Source: Edaphochlamys debaryana
Taxonomy: Eukaryota; Chlorophyta; Chlorophyceae; Chlamydomonadales
Length of the DNA stretch: 64,000 nucleotides
Assembly (NCBI GenBank): GCA_016858145.1
Contig: JAEHOE010000060.1
Location: 434,001-498,000, forward strand
Direction: 5' to 3'
Both the position numbers and the translations under genes were made by a program. The notes beneath the pieces were generated by a model, which saw only the letters and a list, made by a program, of their open reading frames with translations, was not told the origin of the DNA and ran no database searches. Shown here one piece after another: positions 25,001 through 35,940 of this stretch (positions within the stretch are counted from its first letter, which is position 1; each line of letters opens with the position of its first letter).

Positions 25001-26150
25001 GAACGCGCAGTGTACCCACACCCACGCCCGTCCTCGGCATGTATGAGACCGCGTGGCGCCCAGGCCTTCCCGTGCTGCTGCCCGCGGTCAGCGCACCTCG
25101 TTCACATCTAGGCGTGCAGTCGTCGTCATGCATGGGCGAGGGGTGGTTGGGAGAGGGGCAGCAAGGAAAGACACAGTTCGAGTCAATGGGGGGTCACCAG
25201 GGGTACTCCAGCCTGAGGATCCACTTATAGCCCCTGAGCTGGAGGAGGCACGTACTCTGAGCGTTGGGACATACAGGTCTGAACTGGCTGCAACCTTAGC
25301 TAGAGGCGCCGGCAGCCCTGCTGATGTGTATGTCCTTGTGTTCCCAGCCCTTCACAGCGGGGCACGGCTACCTTTGCATGCATGCCGTGGCTCGGCCGCC
25401 TGCCCTTGCTGGCCCTTCCCATCCATCTGTCGTAGCTCACGCATCCACACACGCCTTGGTCGCATTGACGAAGTAGAAGCCGCGAGGGCACTGGCACTTG
25501 TAGCCACCGGCCGTGTCAACGCATGTGGCCTGCGGGTGGGGCGGTGGATGGCCGTGACGGTTGGAGGCGAAGGGGCAGGTCGGTGCCCCCGGCCACGCCT
25601 AGGGCAGGGCGGGCGAGCGGGGGCGCCCGCGACACCCGGGTCCAACCGGGTCCCTCACGGGCAGTCTGGACGTGCCTAACCAGCGCGAACAAGCCACGCA
25701 TGTGCACGAAAGGGTGTCGACCGCGTGAGTACCCAGGTCTGAGTGGGATAGCGGCGCGCAGAGCGGCGCCAGTGTGGCGCTAGCTGCTGATGGCGACTGA
25801 CAGCTACGTACGCGGGCCTCACTCTCGGATAAAGCACAACCCGAAGACTCCTGCGTTTGCTTCTTCCTCTTCTCAAGCAGCGAGCTCGACCCGCAAGCTA
25901 GGGATGCATGTACTTTGTATGCATTTCCGCGTGCCCACTCACCGTCGAGCCGCAGCGAGGCTCCACACTGCCATTACAGAGTGCCGGCTCTGCAGGAAGT
26001 CAGGGCTTGCTGTGTTTGCCGTCTATGGATGGTTGGCGCATGAGTCCAGAGCGCCTGAGCTACCCTGTGCTACTTACGAGCTTGAGATGTGGATAGCGAT
26101 GCTATCATGCACGCCACCAGCAGCACAGACACTGCCCACTCCCGCGCCAT
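22057..26150 (-). CDS. Secreted EGF-repeat / F5-8C (discoidin-like) protein, copy A; one splice donor mutated
   Basis: A predicted extracellular or cell-wall protein. Exon 1 (ATG first base at 26150) encodes a signal peptide (MAREWAVSVLLVACMIASLS). Next come Cys-rich EGF-like modules with calcium-binding D-x-N-E-C motifs (DVNE, DNNE, DANEC), and then an F5/8 type C-like domain opening LSGTNVAQGKPVTCSSNP with AVDGSTSTGW and ending IYELRVIAA-stop (22057). That fold usually binds sugars or lipids; the ligand here is unknown. Microexons of 11 nt lie at 25097-25107 and 24549-24559. After KACVD the donor is AT (25444-25443) where copy B has GT. A weak in-phase GTGTGG three bases earlier could rescue the frame but would lose a Cys. 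Otherwise the copy would be frameshifted, so it may be a decaying paralogue. It is divergent from copy B and converges on kinase A. Confidence 0.8.
24549..24559 (-). other. 11-nt microexon encoding calcium-binding D-N-N-E (copy A)
   Basis: ACAACAACGAG lies between a CATGCAG acceptor and a GTATGG donor. The upstream exon ends TGC GTG G with donor GTGAGC, giving C-V-D-N-N-E and then Cys. Confidence 0.8.
25097..25107 (-). other. 11-nt microexon encoding calcium-binding D-V-N-E (copy A)
   Basis: ATGTGAACGAG lies between a TAG acceptor and a GTGCGC donor and is identical in copy B. With the G left over from the preceding exon it reads D-V-N-E, and the next exon starts with the conserved Cys. Confidence 0.8.
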
Positions 26151-27106
26151 CCTGGGCTTCTGTCAAGCCGCGGCCAAGCACCAAGCGTCACCTTCAAAGT
26201 GGATAAATGCAACAATAACAACGTATACACAAATAACTATGTGCGGCCCCTTCCTCTACGGTACGACCTAAGATACCTTTCGACCAATGCGGGCCGCCTG
26301 CGTTACACGGCCAACGGTTGGTGATCCGCGCCAAACCAGGCGGTATGTGTGTGGAGTGCACAGTGGGTTAGCCTTGAGGGGTAGGTACCCAAGAGCCCCT
26401 TGACGGAGTCGGCGGGGTCCCGGGCTACTGGTGGCCGTTGGTGGCGCGAAGCCCGTGCGCCCTGCCCGTCAGTCCTCTGTGCATCCCTCCGGCTTCCTGC
26501 CCTCCAGAATGCCTCGTGTCTATGCCCACATCTAAGCCAGCTTGGCTTTTGTGTGCCTTCCTGAAGTCTCTGACGGAGCGCGCGTACAGCACGGCTAGCA
26601 CGGCATTCTCCGCCGGGTGACGCCACGGCAGAGAAGCCACTGCAGTGACGACTGAAGAGGGACTCACCCCCCTGCATGTGCCTTTGCACGGGCGGTCTAG
26701 GGGCCCAGGGCAGCTTACATTGCCGTGTGCAAGCCCCGTCAGAGACTGCCCGGAGGCAGGAACGGACGGACGGGCAGGGCGCACGGGCTAAGTGTCATGG
26801 ATGGACGGCCACCAGCCAACTACCCCGCCCGGGACACCCCGCCGAACCGGTCGAGAGGACAGGCTCCTCAAGACACACCCACTGTGCACTCCCACTGTGA
26901 CTGTCAGGACGGCGCGGAATGGCGCGTGCCACCAACCGTCGGCCGTGTAACCCAGGCGGCCCGCATCGGTCGGAAGGTATCTTAGGTCGTACCGTAAAGA
27001 AAGTAGCCGCTCGCTGTTGGCTAAAGGTTGCTGTTAGTGTGATCGGGTCGACTTTGCAGGCTAAGGGGCTTGGCAGCAGCGGCTTCACAATTGACGGAAG
27101 CCCAGG
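26151..27106. promoter_or_regulatory. Divergent intergenic region at the centre of the inverted duplication
   Basis: It separates the start codons of the two EGF/F5-8C copies, so both promoters must lie here. The halves are imperfect inverted copies. For example ACGGTACGACCTAAGATACC at about 26260 pairs with its complement near 26975-26995, GCCCGTGCGCCCTGCCCGTC at about 26450 pairs near 26775-26795, and AGTCTCTGACGG near 26565 pairs near 26740. The unpaired centre is about 26590-26735. Specific promoter motifs cannot be assigned. Confidence 0.75.
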
Positions 27107-30100
27107 ATGGCGCACCAGTGCGCAGTGCCTGTGCTGCTGATGGCGTGCGCTCTAGCATCTCTGTTCACATCTCAAGCTCGTAAGTAGCATGGGCTAATTC
27201 AGGCGCTCTGTGCTCATGCGCCAACGTCCATCCAAAGCCGGCAAGCACTGTAGCCCTGATGTCCCGCAGACACACTCTGTAGCGGCAGCGTGGAGCCTCG
27301 CTGCGGCCTCGTGGTGGGTGGTGGGCGCGCGGAAATGCATACAAGTAAATGTACATGCATCCCTAGCTTGCGGGAGCTCGAAAAGAGGAAGTATCAAACC
27401 AGCAACAGCGAGACCAGCAACCCTAGAGCGTTGTTGGAGGGTGAGGCGCGAGCACGGAGCCGTCCATAGCTCCGCTGCGCCGCTGTGCAGCCCACCCTGC
27501 CTGGGGTCGAGTACGGTACCCCGTCGTCGCGCACATGTGTGGCTGGCTGACGGATTTCTCGTCGCGGCTGGCATGTCCAGACGTACTCAGGCAGGCACAC
27601 CGGTCCGGACCGGCGGTATCATGCGGGAGCCCCCGCCCTGCCCTACTTAGGCGTGGCCGGGGGCACCGACCTGCCCCTTCGCCTCCAACCGTCACGGCCA
27701 TCCACCGCCCCACCCGCAGGCCACATGCGTTGACACGGCCGGTGGCTACAAGTGCCAGTGCCCTCGCGGCTTCTACTTCGTCAATGCGACCAAGGCGTGT
27801 GTGGGTGCGTGATGAGCTACGATGGTTGGGAAGGGCCAGCAAGGGCAGGCGGCCGAGCCACGGCATGCATGCAGAGGTAGCCGTGCCCCGCTGGGAAGGG
27901 CTGGGGACACAAGGACAATCAATCAACCACATCAGCAGGGCCGGGGCCTCTAGCTAGCAGTGTTCACAGCATCTGCCAGTAGGTTACGTTACAGCCAGTT
28001 CAGCCCTGTATCTCCCAAAGCTCAGAGTACGTGCCTCCTCCAGCTCAGGGGCTATCAGTGGATCCTCAGGCTGGAGTACCCCTGGTGACCCCCCATTGAC
28101 TCGAACTGTGTCTTTCCTTGCTGGCCCCTCTCCCGATCACCCCTCGCCCATGCTGACGACGACTGCACGCCTAGATGTGAACGAGGTGCGCTGACCGCGG
28201 GCAGCAGCACGGGAGGGCCTGGGCCCGGGCAGCACGCGGCCCGACAGGACGCGCCGAGGAGTGGCGTGGATGGGTGTGGGCGTGCTACGTGCTTCCTCCC
28301 GGCCCATCTGGGCTTCCCGCTCAAGCTTAACCCGTAGAACCCCTGTGCTTGTCGACCGCAGTGCGCCTACCAGCCCTGTAAAGGCACTGCGCGTTGCTTT
28401 AACACCAACGGCAGCTTCAGGTGCGGTATGGGCGGCGGCGCAGTCTGCTGGCTGTCTGTGTACTTCTGCCCGCAACGTGCAGCAGGTTAACTTAACCCCC
28501 AAACCGGGCCCCTTTCCCTCGCGCAGCTGCGTCTGCCCTGCGGGTTTCTCCTACAACGGCACCACCTGCGTGGACAACAACGAGGTGCCAAGGAGGGGTA
28601 CCCAGGGCGCAACCTGTGGACTCGGCTTGACGGGCTCTGGAGCATGCCACCGCCACCCCTCGCCCCTCACCAATTTCTTACCAACCGCTCGCGTCCCTGC
28701 CCCTGCCCCTGCTCGTCCCGTGCGCATGCAGACAACAACGAGGTATGGAGACCGCTTCGGAGGGGCCGGGTGCCCAGCGGCTGCGGGGCTCAGAACTGAG
28801 CTTGTTTGGCGGCCGCTGTGCACTAAAGAGCTGTGCTTGCTTCCCACCGTGCAGTGCGCCGCGCTCATCAGCCCCTGCAAGGGCAATTCCACCTGTGAAA
28901 ACACGGTACGGTGCGAGGGCTGTGCGGAGGGGCGCAGCGGTCCTGGGGGGGCCCTGTGCGCTTGCTCTTCCCCGACCTCACCCCCCGACCTCAGCTTCAA
29001 GCATTCCCGACGCCCTTCCGCTTGCTCACTCTCCGCCGCGTCGGCCCTCCCCATTCCCTTCAGCCCGGATCATACAAGTGCAACTGCTCGTGAGTACCGT
29101 GCGCAGGGGTGACTGTCCCCTGCCCTGCCCTCTCCTCGCCCACGCCCAAACACCCACGCACCTGGCCTCCCACCCGCCACCCCCACAGCAAGGGCTACTG
29201 GTACACCGGCACGGGCTGTGCGGACGCCAACGAGTGCCTCCAGTCCTGGCCGGGCCCCTGCAAGGAAGCCGGCTTCTGCGCCAACACGTTGTCGAGCTAC
29301 AGGCGAGTGAGGTTTGTTACTTGCAGGGGCGTAAGACAGATCGGTTTATTACTCAAGAGGAGTCAGTGGATGGAGCGCACTTCGATGTGCGACATCTACA
29401 GGATTGCGTAAGCCCTGTCCTTCCCGCGCCCTAACTCCCCACCCCATCCCCGCAGGTGCACCTGCCCCAACCAGCCCACCAAGTTCTACAACGACGCTGT
29501 CGGAGACTGCCGGGGTGCGCGCGTGGGCGGGTGCATACTCGAGGACCCGCCAGCTCCGTGCGGGGGTGATCCCCCGGTCACTCTCCTCCTCTATCTACTT
29601 GTGTCACTGGCTCCTGCTGAGCCTCATCTACCCAGCTCACACACGGCGTGCTGTGCCCGCGCAGACCCCTGCGTGCCCAACCCCTGCTCACCGGGCATCT
29701 GCAGCCCCGCGCTCAACTCAGCAGGGCGCAAGTACACCTGCTCCTGCCCCTCACCGTCCGCCTGGAACGCCACGACAGGCACTTGCAGTGAGCTGGATGA
29801 ATTGCTGCAGACGCTCCATTGTGTGACCCACTCACTTGGGCGCCTAAAAGTCACCACTGCGTGGCTGCTGTCAGCCGCCTGACGCGAGGGTCTATTTGCC
29901 ACCACCCTATTGCGCAGGTCCTGGAGTAAGCCTCAGCGGCACCAACGTGGCTTTCGGCAAGCCCGTTACCTGCTCGACCAACCCTGCCGTTTGCGCCAGA
30001 GCCGTTGATGGCAGCACGAGCACTTTGTGGGTGAGTCCCCACGTCGTGGCTGGGGCCCGATTGGCAAATCGAGCTTGCCGTTGGGGAGCCCGCGGCCAAA

Positions 30101-31153
30101 CCAGTACCCATGCCAGCAGCAAGCTTCCATTCCCCATGCGCCTCCCTGCACCTCTGTGTTCTTGACCCCGGCCTGGGTTAAGAATGGGCCCAATCCCTAA
30201 CCCTTGGCTGGGGGATGACTGCCGTGGCAAACCGAGCTTGTCATTGGGGAGCGCGCGGCCCGACCAGTACCCAATACCCATACCAGTACCCCTCGCGCCT
30301 CCCGGCACCTCTGTGTCACGCACCTTGACATGCCCCACCCTATGCTGCTTGGCCCTCAGACTTCGCTCGACAGCGGGTTTGAGATCTGCATCAACGTTAC
30401 TCTGGGGACTTCGCCTATCCAGATCATCAAGGTATGGAAGTGGCCCCTCCTCACGCGCATGTATGCCCACTGCACGTTGTTTCCGGCCCTTCGCCCGCGT
30501 GCAAAGAAGCAGTGGGCCCCTCAGGACCAGCTCAGGACCCTTTTTCGATTGCTTGGCTGCCCTCAGGTCGCCGTCGACTGTACCGCAGCAAGCGATGGGC
30601 ATTGCCCGCATCCAAATGAAGGACGCCCTCGGGAATACCATTGGCGGGTTTGCGGGTTTCACGAGCACTGATGGTGGCCCTCTGCCCAAGATCTTGGAAG
30701 GACCCAACGAGTAAGACTTCTCCGGCGCTGGTGACGCATCGAGGGGGGCCCGAGCTCATCCAGCGTGCCGTGCCATTCGTACCGTGCGCACTCAACTGGC
30801 CGCACCTTTCCTCACCGACCGCCCGCCATTTCACACCACCAACCCCGGCCCCGCTCCCGCCAGAGCCCACATCCTCACGCCCCCTGCTTTGCCCTTCCCC
30901 CCAACGCAGCTTCTCGTACACCTTTACCACCCCGTATGCCGTCAAAAGCGTCAAGTTCTGCTACTCGCCTTACAGCTGGTCGGAACTCCAATTTGGCACC
31001 ATGATGACGGTGAGAGCGGTCCTGCATTGGCACAGTCAATTTATGCAAAAAGATTAGCAGGCTGCAACTTGCCGCTGCAACACAGATCCCAACCTTCCTT
31101 TTTGCGACCCTCCTCCCCCACAGATTCAGGAGTTCAAGGTCTTCGCCGCGTGA
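27107..31153 (+). CDS. Secreted EGF-repeat / F5-8C (discoidin-like) protein, copy B
   Basis: Paralogue of the gene at 22057-26150, arranged head to head with it. Sixteen exons splice to 379 residues: 27107-27179, 27270-27313, 27720-27804, 28175-28185, 28362-28420, 28527-28584, 28855-28905, 29064-29089, 29189-29302, 29456-29514, 29665-29787, 29918-30030, 30360-30431, 30589-30710, 30910-31009, 31124-31153. Order: signal peptide (MAHQCAVPVLLMACALASLF), EGF-like modules (CVDVNEC, CVDNNEC, CADANEC), a Cys-rich link (DPCVPNPC), and an F5/8C-like domain from SLSGTNVAFGKPVTCS to IQEFKVFAA-stop. Exon 30589 uses a shifted acceptor: starting at the homologous site, 30567, runs into a stop. The DNNE microexon is fused to the preceding exon (28574-28584), and a relic copy remains at 28732-28742. 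The intron after 29302 has a GC donor. Confidence 0.85.
28732..28742 (+). pseudogene. Relic 11-nt DNNE microexon in copy B
   Basis: Same sequence, acceptor (CATGCAG) and donor (GTATGG) as the functional copy A microexon. In copy B the preceding exon already carries these 11 bases at 28574-28584, and including both would shift the frame. Confidence 0.75.
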
Positions 31154-32750
31154 GCAGAAGGCCTCTGGCGGGACCGCGGTCTGGCGTCGACTACTTGCTG
31201 TGGGGCTCTCGATCGGAGGGCACGACTGGCGGCCTTGTGCGTCGGCGCCGGCCAACGACGGCTTTCCCGCCCCCACGCGGCGGCCTGAGCCGCCTCTCGG
31301 TACTCTCGGCAGCAGCACGCTATGGCCAACAGAGACGGAACTTGGCCGTGGCAGAGGCGCGTAGATAGCCTCCGCCTCGTGGTGGTAGTCCGGCCGACTA
31401 TGTCAAGCAGGCAGCTAGCCTCCTGACAAGCGCATCAGCTTGTGTCTAGGGCGGGGTAGAAACGATTCAACGGCAGGCTGCAAGACCGCGTGCCATGGTG
31501 CGGGCTGGTGATAAAGAGGGTTTGCCGGCTCCATGAAACCAGAATTGAACATTGGACCCGGACGGAGGGCGGGACCACTTGGGGCCTGAGGGCAGTCACC
31601 CTTGTCAGGAGCGTGCTGGCCACCCTAAGGGAAGAGGGGCTTAATGGCTAGATGGGATGTGGATGCACAAGCCATGGCTGCGCAGGATCGTAGGTATCGA
31701 TCGACCAGTGGTGTCAGAGTGATCCCGAATGCCCAGAGCGTGGACCCGGGATGCGTGCCCGGCGTATGGACGCGGCGGTGAGGCAGGGAGACGGCGGGGA
31801 GCCGTCAGACCCATGAGCGCTCCGTTGCGCCTGGTCGTTCATATGATGCATAAGGTGGCTAGGTGCAGCCCTTCAGGTATCAACGCGTTCGACTTGGTTG
31901 CCTAGCAGACTTTTGGACTGGGCGGCGAGATATTGCTGACGGTCCTCTCTCCGTCCACGCACATTTCTCGGCACAGGGGTAGGGGGATTGGGGATTATGG
32001 GGAACCCACGTTTGGCACGCTGCTGCACATTACACTTGTCGCCGGTCTGCCAAATGAGTTGCGTTGATTGGCCTTCACGGTAGGGCCAGTATGAGCTTGT
32101 GTTTGCAGTGTGGCCCAAGGCCCCCCGCGTCAACCTAGGATCTTTCCTGGATGGTGGGGCTGGGTGGGACCGGGGCGGTGCGTGTCCATGCCCGTTGCCC
32201 CATCCCCCCGGACATAGCCGGGATCACATAGAAAGCGCTCCAGCGCAGCTATCGACCATAAAGCATGCATAATTGTCACATGCCAGACCATCGATAATCC
32301 TCACCCCAAATCCAGCATAACCAGCGCTCGTAGAGGGTGTCGGACGGGCCATGCCATGCGCCCCGCCGCCTCTGTTAATCCAGCATCATTCAAGCCGCCC
32401 TTGTCAGCCAAAACTGCCTGCTGTACACGCACAATAACGGTGTCCGCTGTACATTGATGCTTCTATCCAGCATCTGCTCCCCTCATAGAATCAGAGCAAA
32501 GCCTGCACACTGGATCACTCTCGGTTCCAGGACTCTATTGCCTGTCGTGGCCTCACGGCCACAATATTACGTTACTTGCGTGCGACCCCCACCGCCCTGG
32601 CATTCCCTATGCATGCGCAATAGCCCCTAACCCGTCCTCTCTCCCAGCACACAGCATCAAACCCCTCAGCCTTTCAGGGACGCTGGTAGGACAAGGCCTG
32701 TTTATTGCGACCCTGCATGCACCGATATGTACCGTATGCCATGGAGAGCT
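31154..32750. other. Convergent intergenic region between EGF/F5-8C B and kinase B
   Basis: About 1.6 kb with lower GC than its neighbours, especially 31850-32700. No gene, tRNA or clear repeat is seen. It is not recognisably similar to 20740-22056. Confidence 0.5.
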
Positions 32751-35700
32751 TCACGGCCCCTCCACCATCCCGCCGTGCAGATGCCCTTCCGCCTCCTCAC
32801 CCTGGTCCAGCCCGGCGTGGTCTCCTGCCGATCCCAGCAGCGAATCCACCTCGGCCCGGGTGGCGTGCCCTTCTGACGCCTCCGTGGGCGTGCTGGCCCC
32901 CATCACGGGGCTCTCGTGCTCGCTGGCAGCCAGCAGGGCGAGGTTGCTCCTGCGCGGTGGCGTGAAGAATGAAACATCAGCATGCAGGGTCTGAAGAACG
33001 AAGCGAAAAGCTACAACGGACAAGGTGGCCTTCAGGGTGGTCCGCGCGGGATGCGCAGCTTGGGTCCGCCACAGCCAGGGCACATCCAAGCAAGGTGCAT
33101 GGGTAGGCCGCCCACCTGTGAACCACCACCTCCAGGACCAGGTCGTAGCCCTCCTCCTCGCACGCGGCCAGCCTCAGCGCCAGCGCAGAGGGGCCGTGCG
33201 CCGCCGCTCCCGCAGCAGCCGAGCCGCCCGACGCCGCGCAGCGCCCCCCGAAGCTGCCGCGGCGCGGCAGCCGGTGGTGTGCCGCTGCGCCGGTCACGGA
33301 AGCGAGGGAGGGGCCGTCGGCCAGGAGGCCGTTGGCCTCGTATGGGTGGGCGATGGAGGAACCCGAGCTGCTGTGGTCGTCGCAGGTGACGTCGTGCTCC
33401 GCCGCCCAGGCCAGCAGCGCCGCCAGGTCGGTGGCTGAGAGGTTGACGAGGCCGCGGGCGAACTCGCGGCCGGCGGGGTCCAGCAGGGACACGCACTCCT
33501 GAGGGGATGAAGGAGGACAGGCCGGACGAAGGCTTGTCAGGTGGTCAGGGTGAAAGGGTCAGGGTGTGCCCCATTGCAATGGCGAGCGCCGTCCCACAGC
33601 AAGGCGAGCCAAGCTGCAGGCGGATCCCGTTGTAGGGGAGTCCTAGCCCCACCTGAGCCGCGAAGTCGCCTTCCGCACGCACCACCCCCGCCGCCACGAG
33701 TAGACGGCCGCGGTCGCGAACCGACCGCACCGCGGCGGGGCTCAGCCACAGCTGCCCCCTGGAAGGCAAGAGGAAAGTCGGGAGTGTGGAGGGATTTAGG
33801 TGAGCGACTCGCGCATTGTGCAAAAGGCTTCATCAGCATATGCCGTACAATACGCACCGCACGGGCACGGACAGGATCCAGCGCTTGCGGCCCTTGAGGC
33901 AGCAGGGAAGCGGGTGGAACTTGGTGCCAATGTTGGGCTCGCCCTGAAAGGAGGGCAGACCGAGGAGTGAAGGATACTGTTGCCCCGCACAGCCCGCAGT
34001 CGTGTGCTGATTCCTCCACCCCCTTCCCTCCTCGCCTTTGCAATGCGCACGATGTTCTCCGGCACCGCCGCGCTGCAGATGACCATGGTGCAGCCCGCGG
34101 CCGTGGCGATGCGGCCTGCGGTGAGCTTGGTGGCCATGCCGCCCGTGCCCCAGGCGGTGCCGCGGGAGGTCGTGTCGGCGGCCAGGCGGGAGATGTCCTC
34201 CACCTGGGGGGCGGAGGGGGGCGGGGTGGGGGGGAGGGGTCGAGGAAGGCGAGGGGCCGGTGGCTCGCATGTCGATGGCGGAGGCGGCTGAACCCCGCCC
34301 TCCCCTCCGCCCCTGCTCACCTCGTGGATGGGGACTGCGGTGGGGTCGTCCTTGGGGTTGGCTGCGGAGGAGGAGGCGAGGGCGGGGAAGTCAGGACGCA
34401 GGGACCGTTGTGTTCGTCGCCCTGGCGCCTTCCAGGCTCATGCCCACCTCCAAGCCATGCCCATCGCCAGCTCATGCCCGCCCACCCACCCGTGTAGAGG
34501 CAGTCCACGTCTGTGAGCAGGTACAGCCAGTCAGCGCCGACCAGCGCTGCCACCTGGGGGGAAGGGGCAGTGGCCAGTGGGGTAAGGTGACGGGCTCTGT
34601 ACGTATCAGACACCGGGCTGCCGCTGCAAGCAATGCCCGGCGCCCAGGCCCTGCTTGCCTGCGCTGCGAGCGTGTCGTTGTCGCCGAAGCACCTATCTCT
34701 CGCCGCAACTGTGTCCTGAGGTAGGGGCAACGGCAGGAACGGGAGGATTTTGAAGTACAGCCTACTCCGCCTGCCGGCTCCTCCCCTGACCCCTCGCGCT
34801 CCCTGCCCAACTCCAGGCGTCTCTGGCCCCTCCTTGGTCCCGCACTCCCCGATCTCCCCTCCCCCGCTCACGTTCTCATTGACGACAGGCACCACTCCGA
34901 AGCTGAGGAGCTCCGCAAAGGTGTGGCGGGCGCTGAGGTACTGCTGCCGTACCGCCAGGTTGTCCAGCGTCAGGAGCACCTGGGCGCACGTCTGGGGAGG
35001 GAGAGGTCGGAAGGCAAAGATGAGATAGGAGGAGGGCAGGACCATGGAAGACATGAGCGCGTGCCCCTCCCCTCCCCTCCCCCGGCCCCACCAGGCCCAG
35101 GGCCGCCAGGAAGTCCTCATAATAGCGGATGAGCTGAACCTGTAGCAGGAGTTGGGGCGGGTGGCGTATTGGGAAGCCCTGGACCAACCTTGAGCAGCAA
35201 CTTGGAGGCCTGCCCTGCTTCACCCGCCCCACCTGCCCCACTGCCGCCAGAGCGCCGCGTCGACTGGGGCCGGGTGTGGAGAGGCCCAGGTGCTGGCAGC
35301 CCACGCCGACAGCGCCAGAGGTGACGATGATCACGTGGTGCCCTGAGCTCGGAGGGATGCAGTTGGAGATCAAGTGGGGGTGCTCTAAAAGTGGTGGGGG
35401 AAGGGAGCAAGAGGCGGGGTCGGACCTCGGCGCCGATGTTGCTGACCCACGTGGGCCCGAAACACCCATCCACCCGAGCTCACCCTCGGCGCGGAGGTCT
35501 CGGACTGCTTCACACAGTCGGGCGAGGGACGAGAGGTTGATAGTGTGGTGCTCGGGGCGCAGCAGGGAGGAGGTGCCGACCTTGATGACCTGCGAGCGAT
35601 GCGGCAGAGGGGGCGAAGGCCGTGGGTTAGGGGTCCGACAGCTTGGGGTGTTGCAGCGGTTTCACCCAGGACTGCTTGAGGGCCGCGTCACAACACCTAG

Positions 35701-35940
35701 AGACCCTGGCCCACTAGAGCCACAGATGTCAGCCCGTTTGGGCGCTGAACCTGTGTGAATCGAGCGCGAGGGACATGCGCGCCGACCACACGGACGGGTC
35801 CCCGCGCCTAGCTACAGCACGGGAAGCTGCATGTCGCTGTCGAACAGGTACACCTCGGCAGTCCCGGACTCCCCGAGACTCACAAAGATGGCGCCTTCCG
35901 TGCCAAGCTGCTCCTTGACATAGCCACGAGGTCGCGGCAT
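32751..35940 (-). CDS. proB: Glutamate 5-kinase (ProB type), copy B
   Basis: Same enzyme and exon plan as the copy at 17124-20739, on the opposite strand. The first exon encodes [19 protein letters not shown] (35940 downward). It then runs through [48 protein letters not shown] and GTGGMATKL into the PUA-like region. All recognisable exons are in frame, and the GC donors after DNDTLAAQ (near 34658) and after NIVRIAK are shared with copy A. Differences: the sequence before FGDND is DTVAARDRC instead of DTVAAQEAR, the 24-base repeat array is absent, and the tail differs after LLAWAAEHD, ending HLHGGMVEGP-stop at 32751. Catalytic motifs are intact, so both copies are probably functional; divergence is greatest in the tail. 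Confidence 0.93.
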
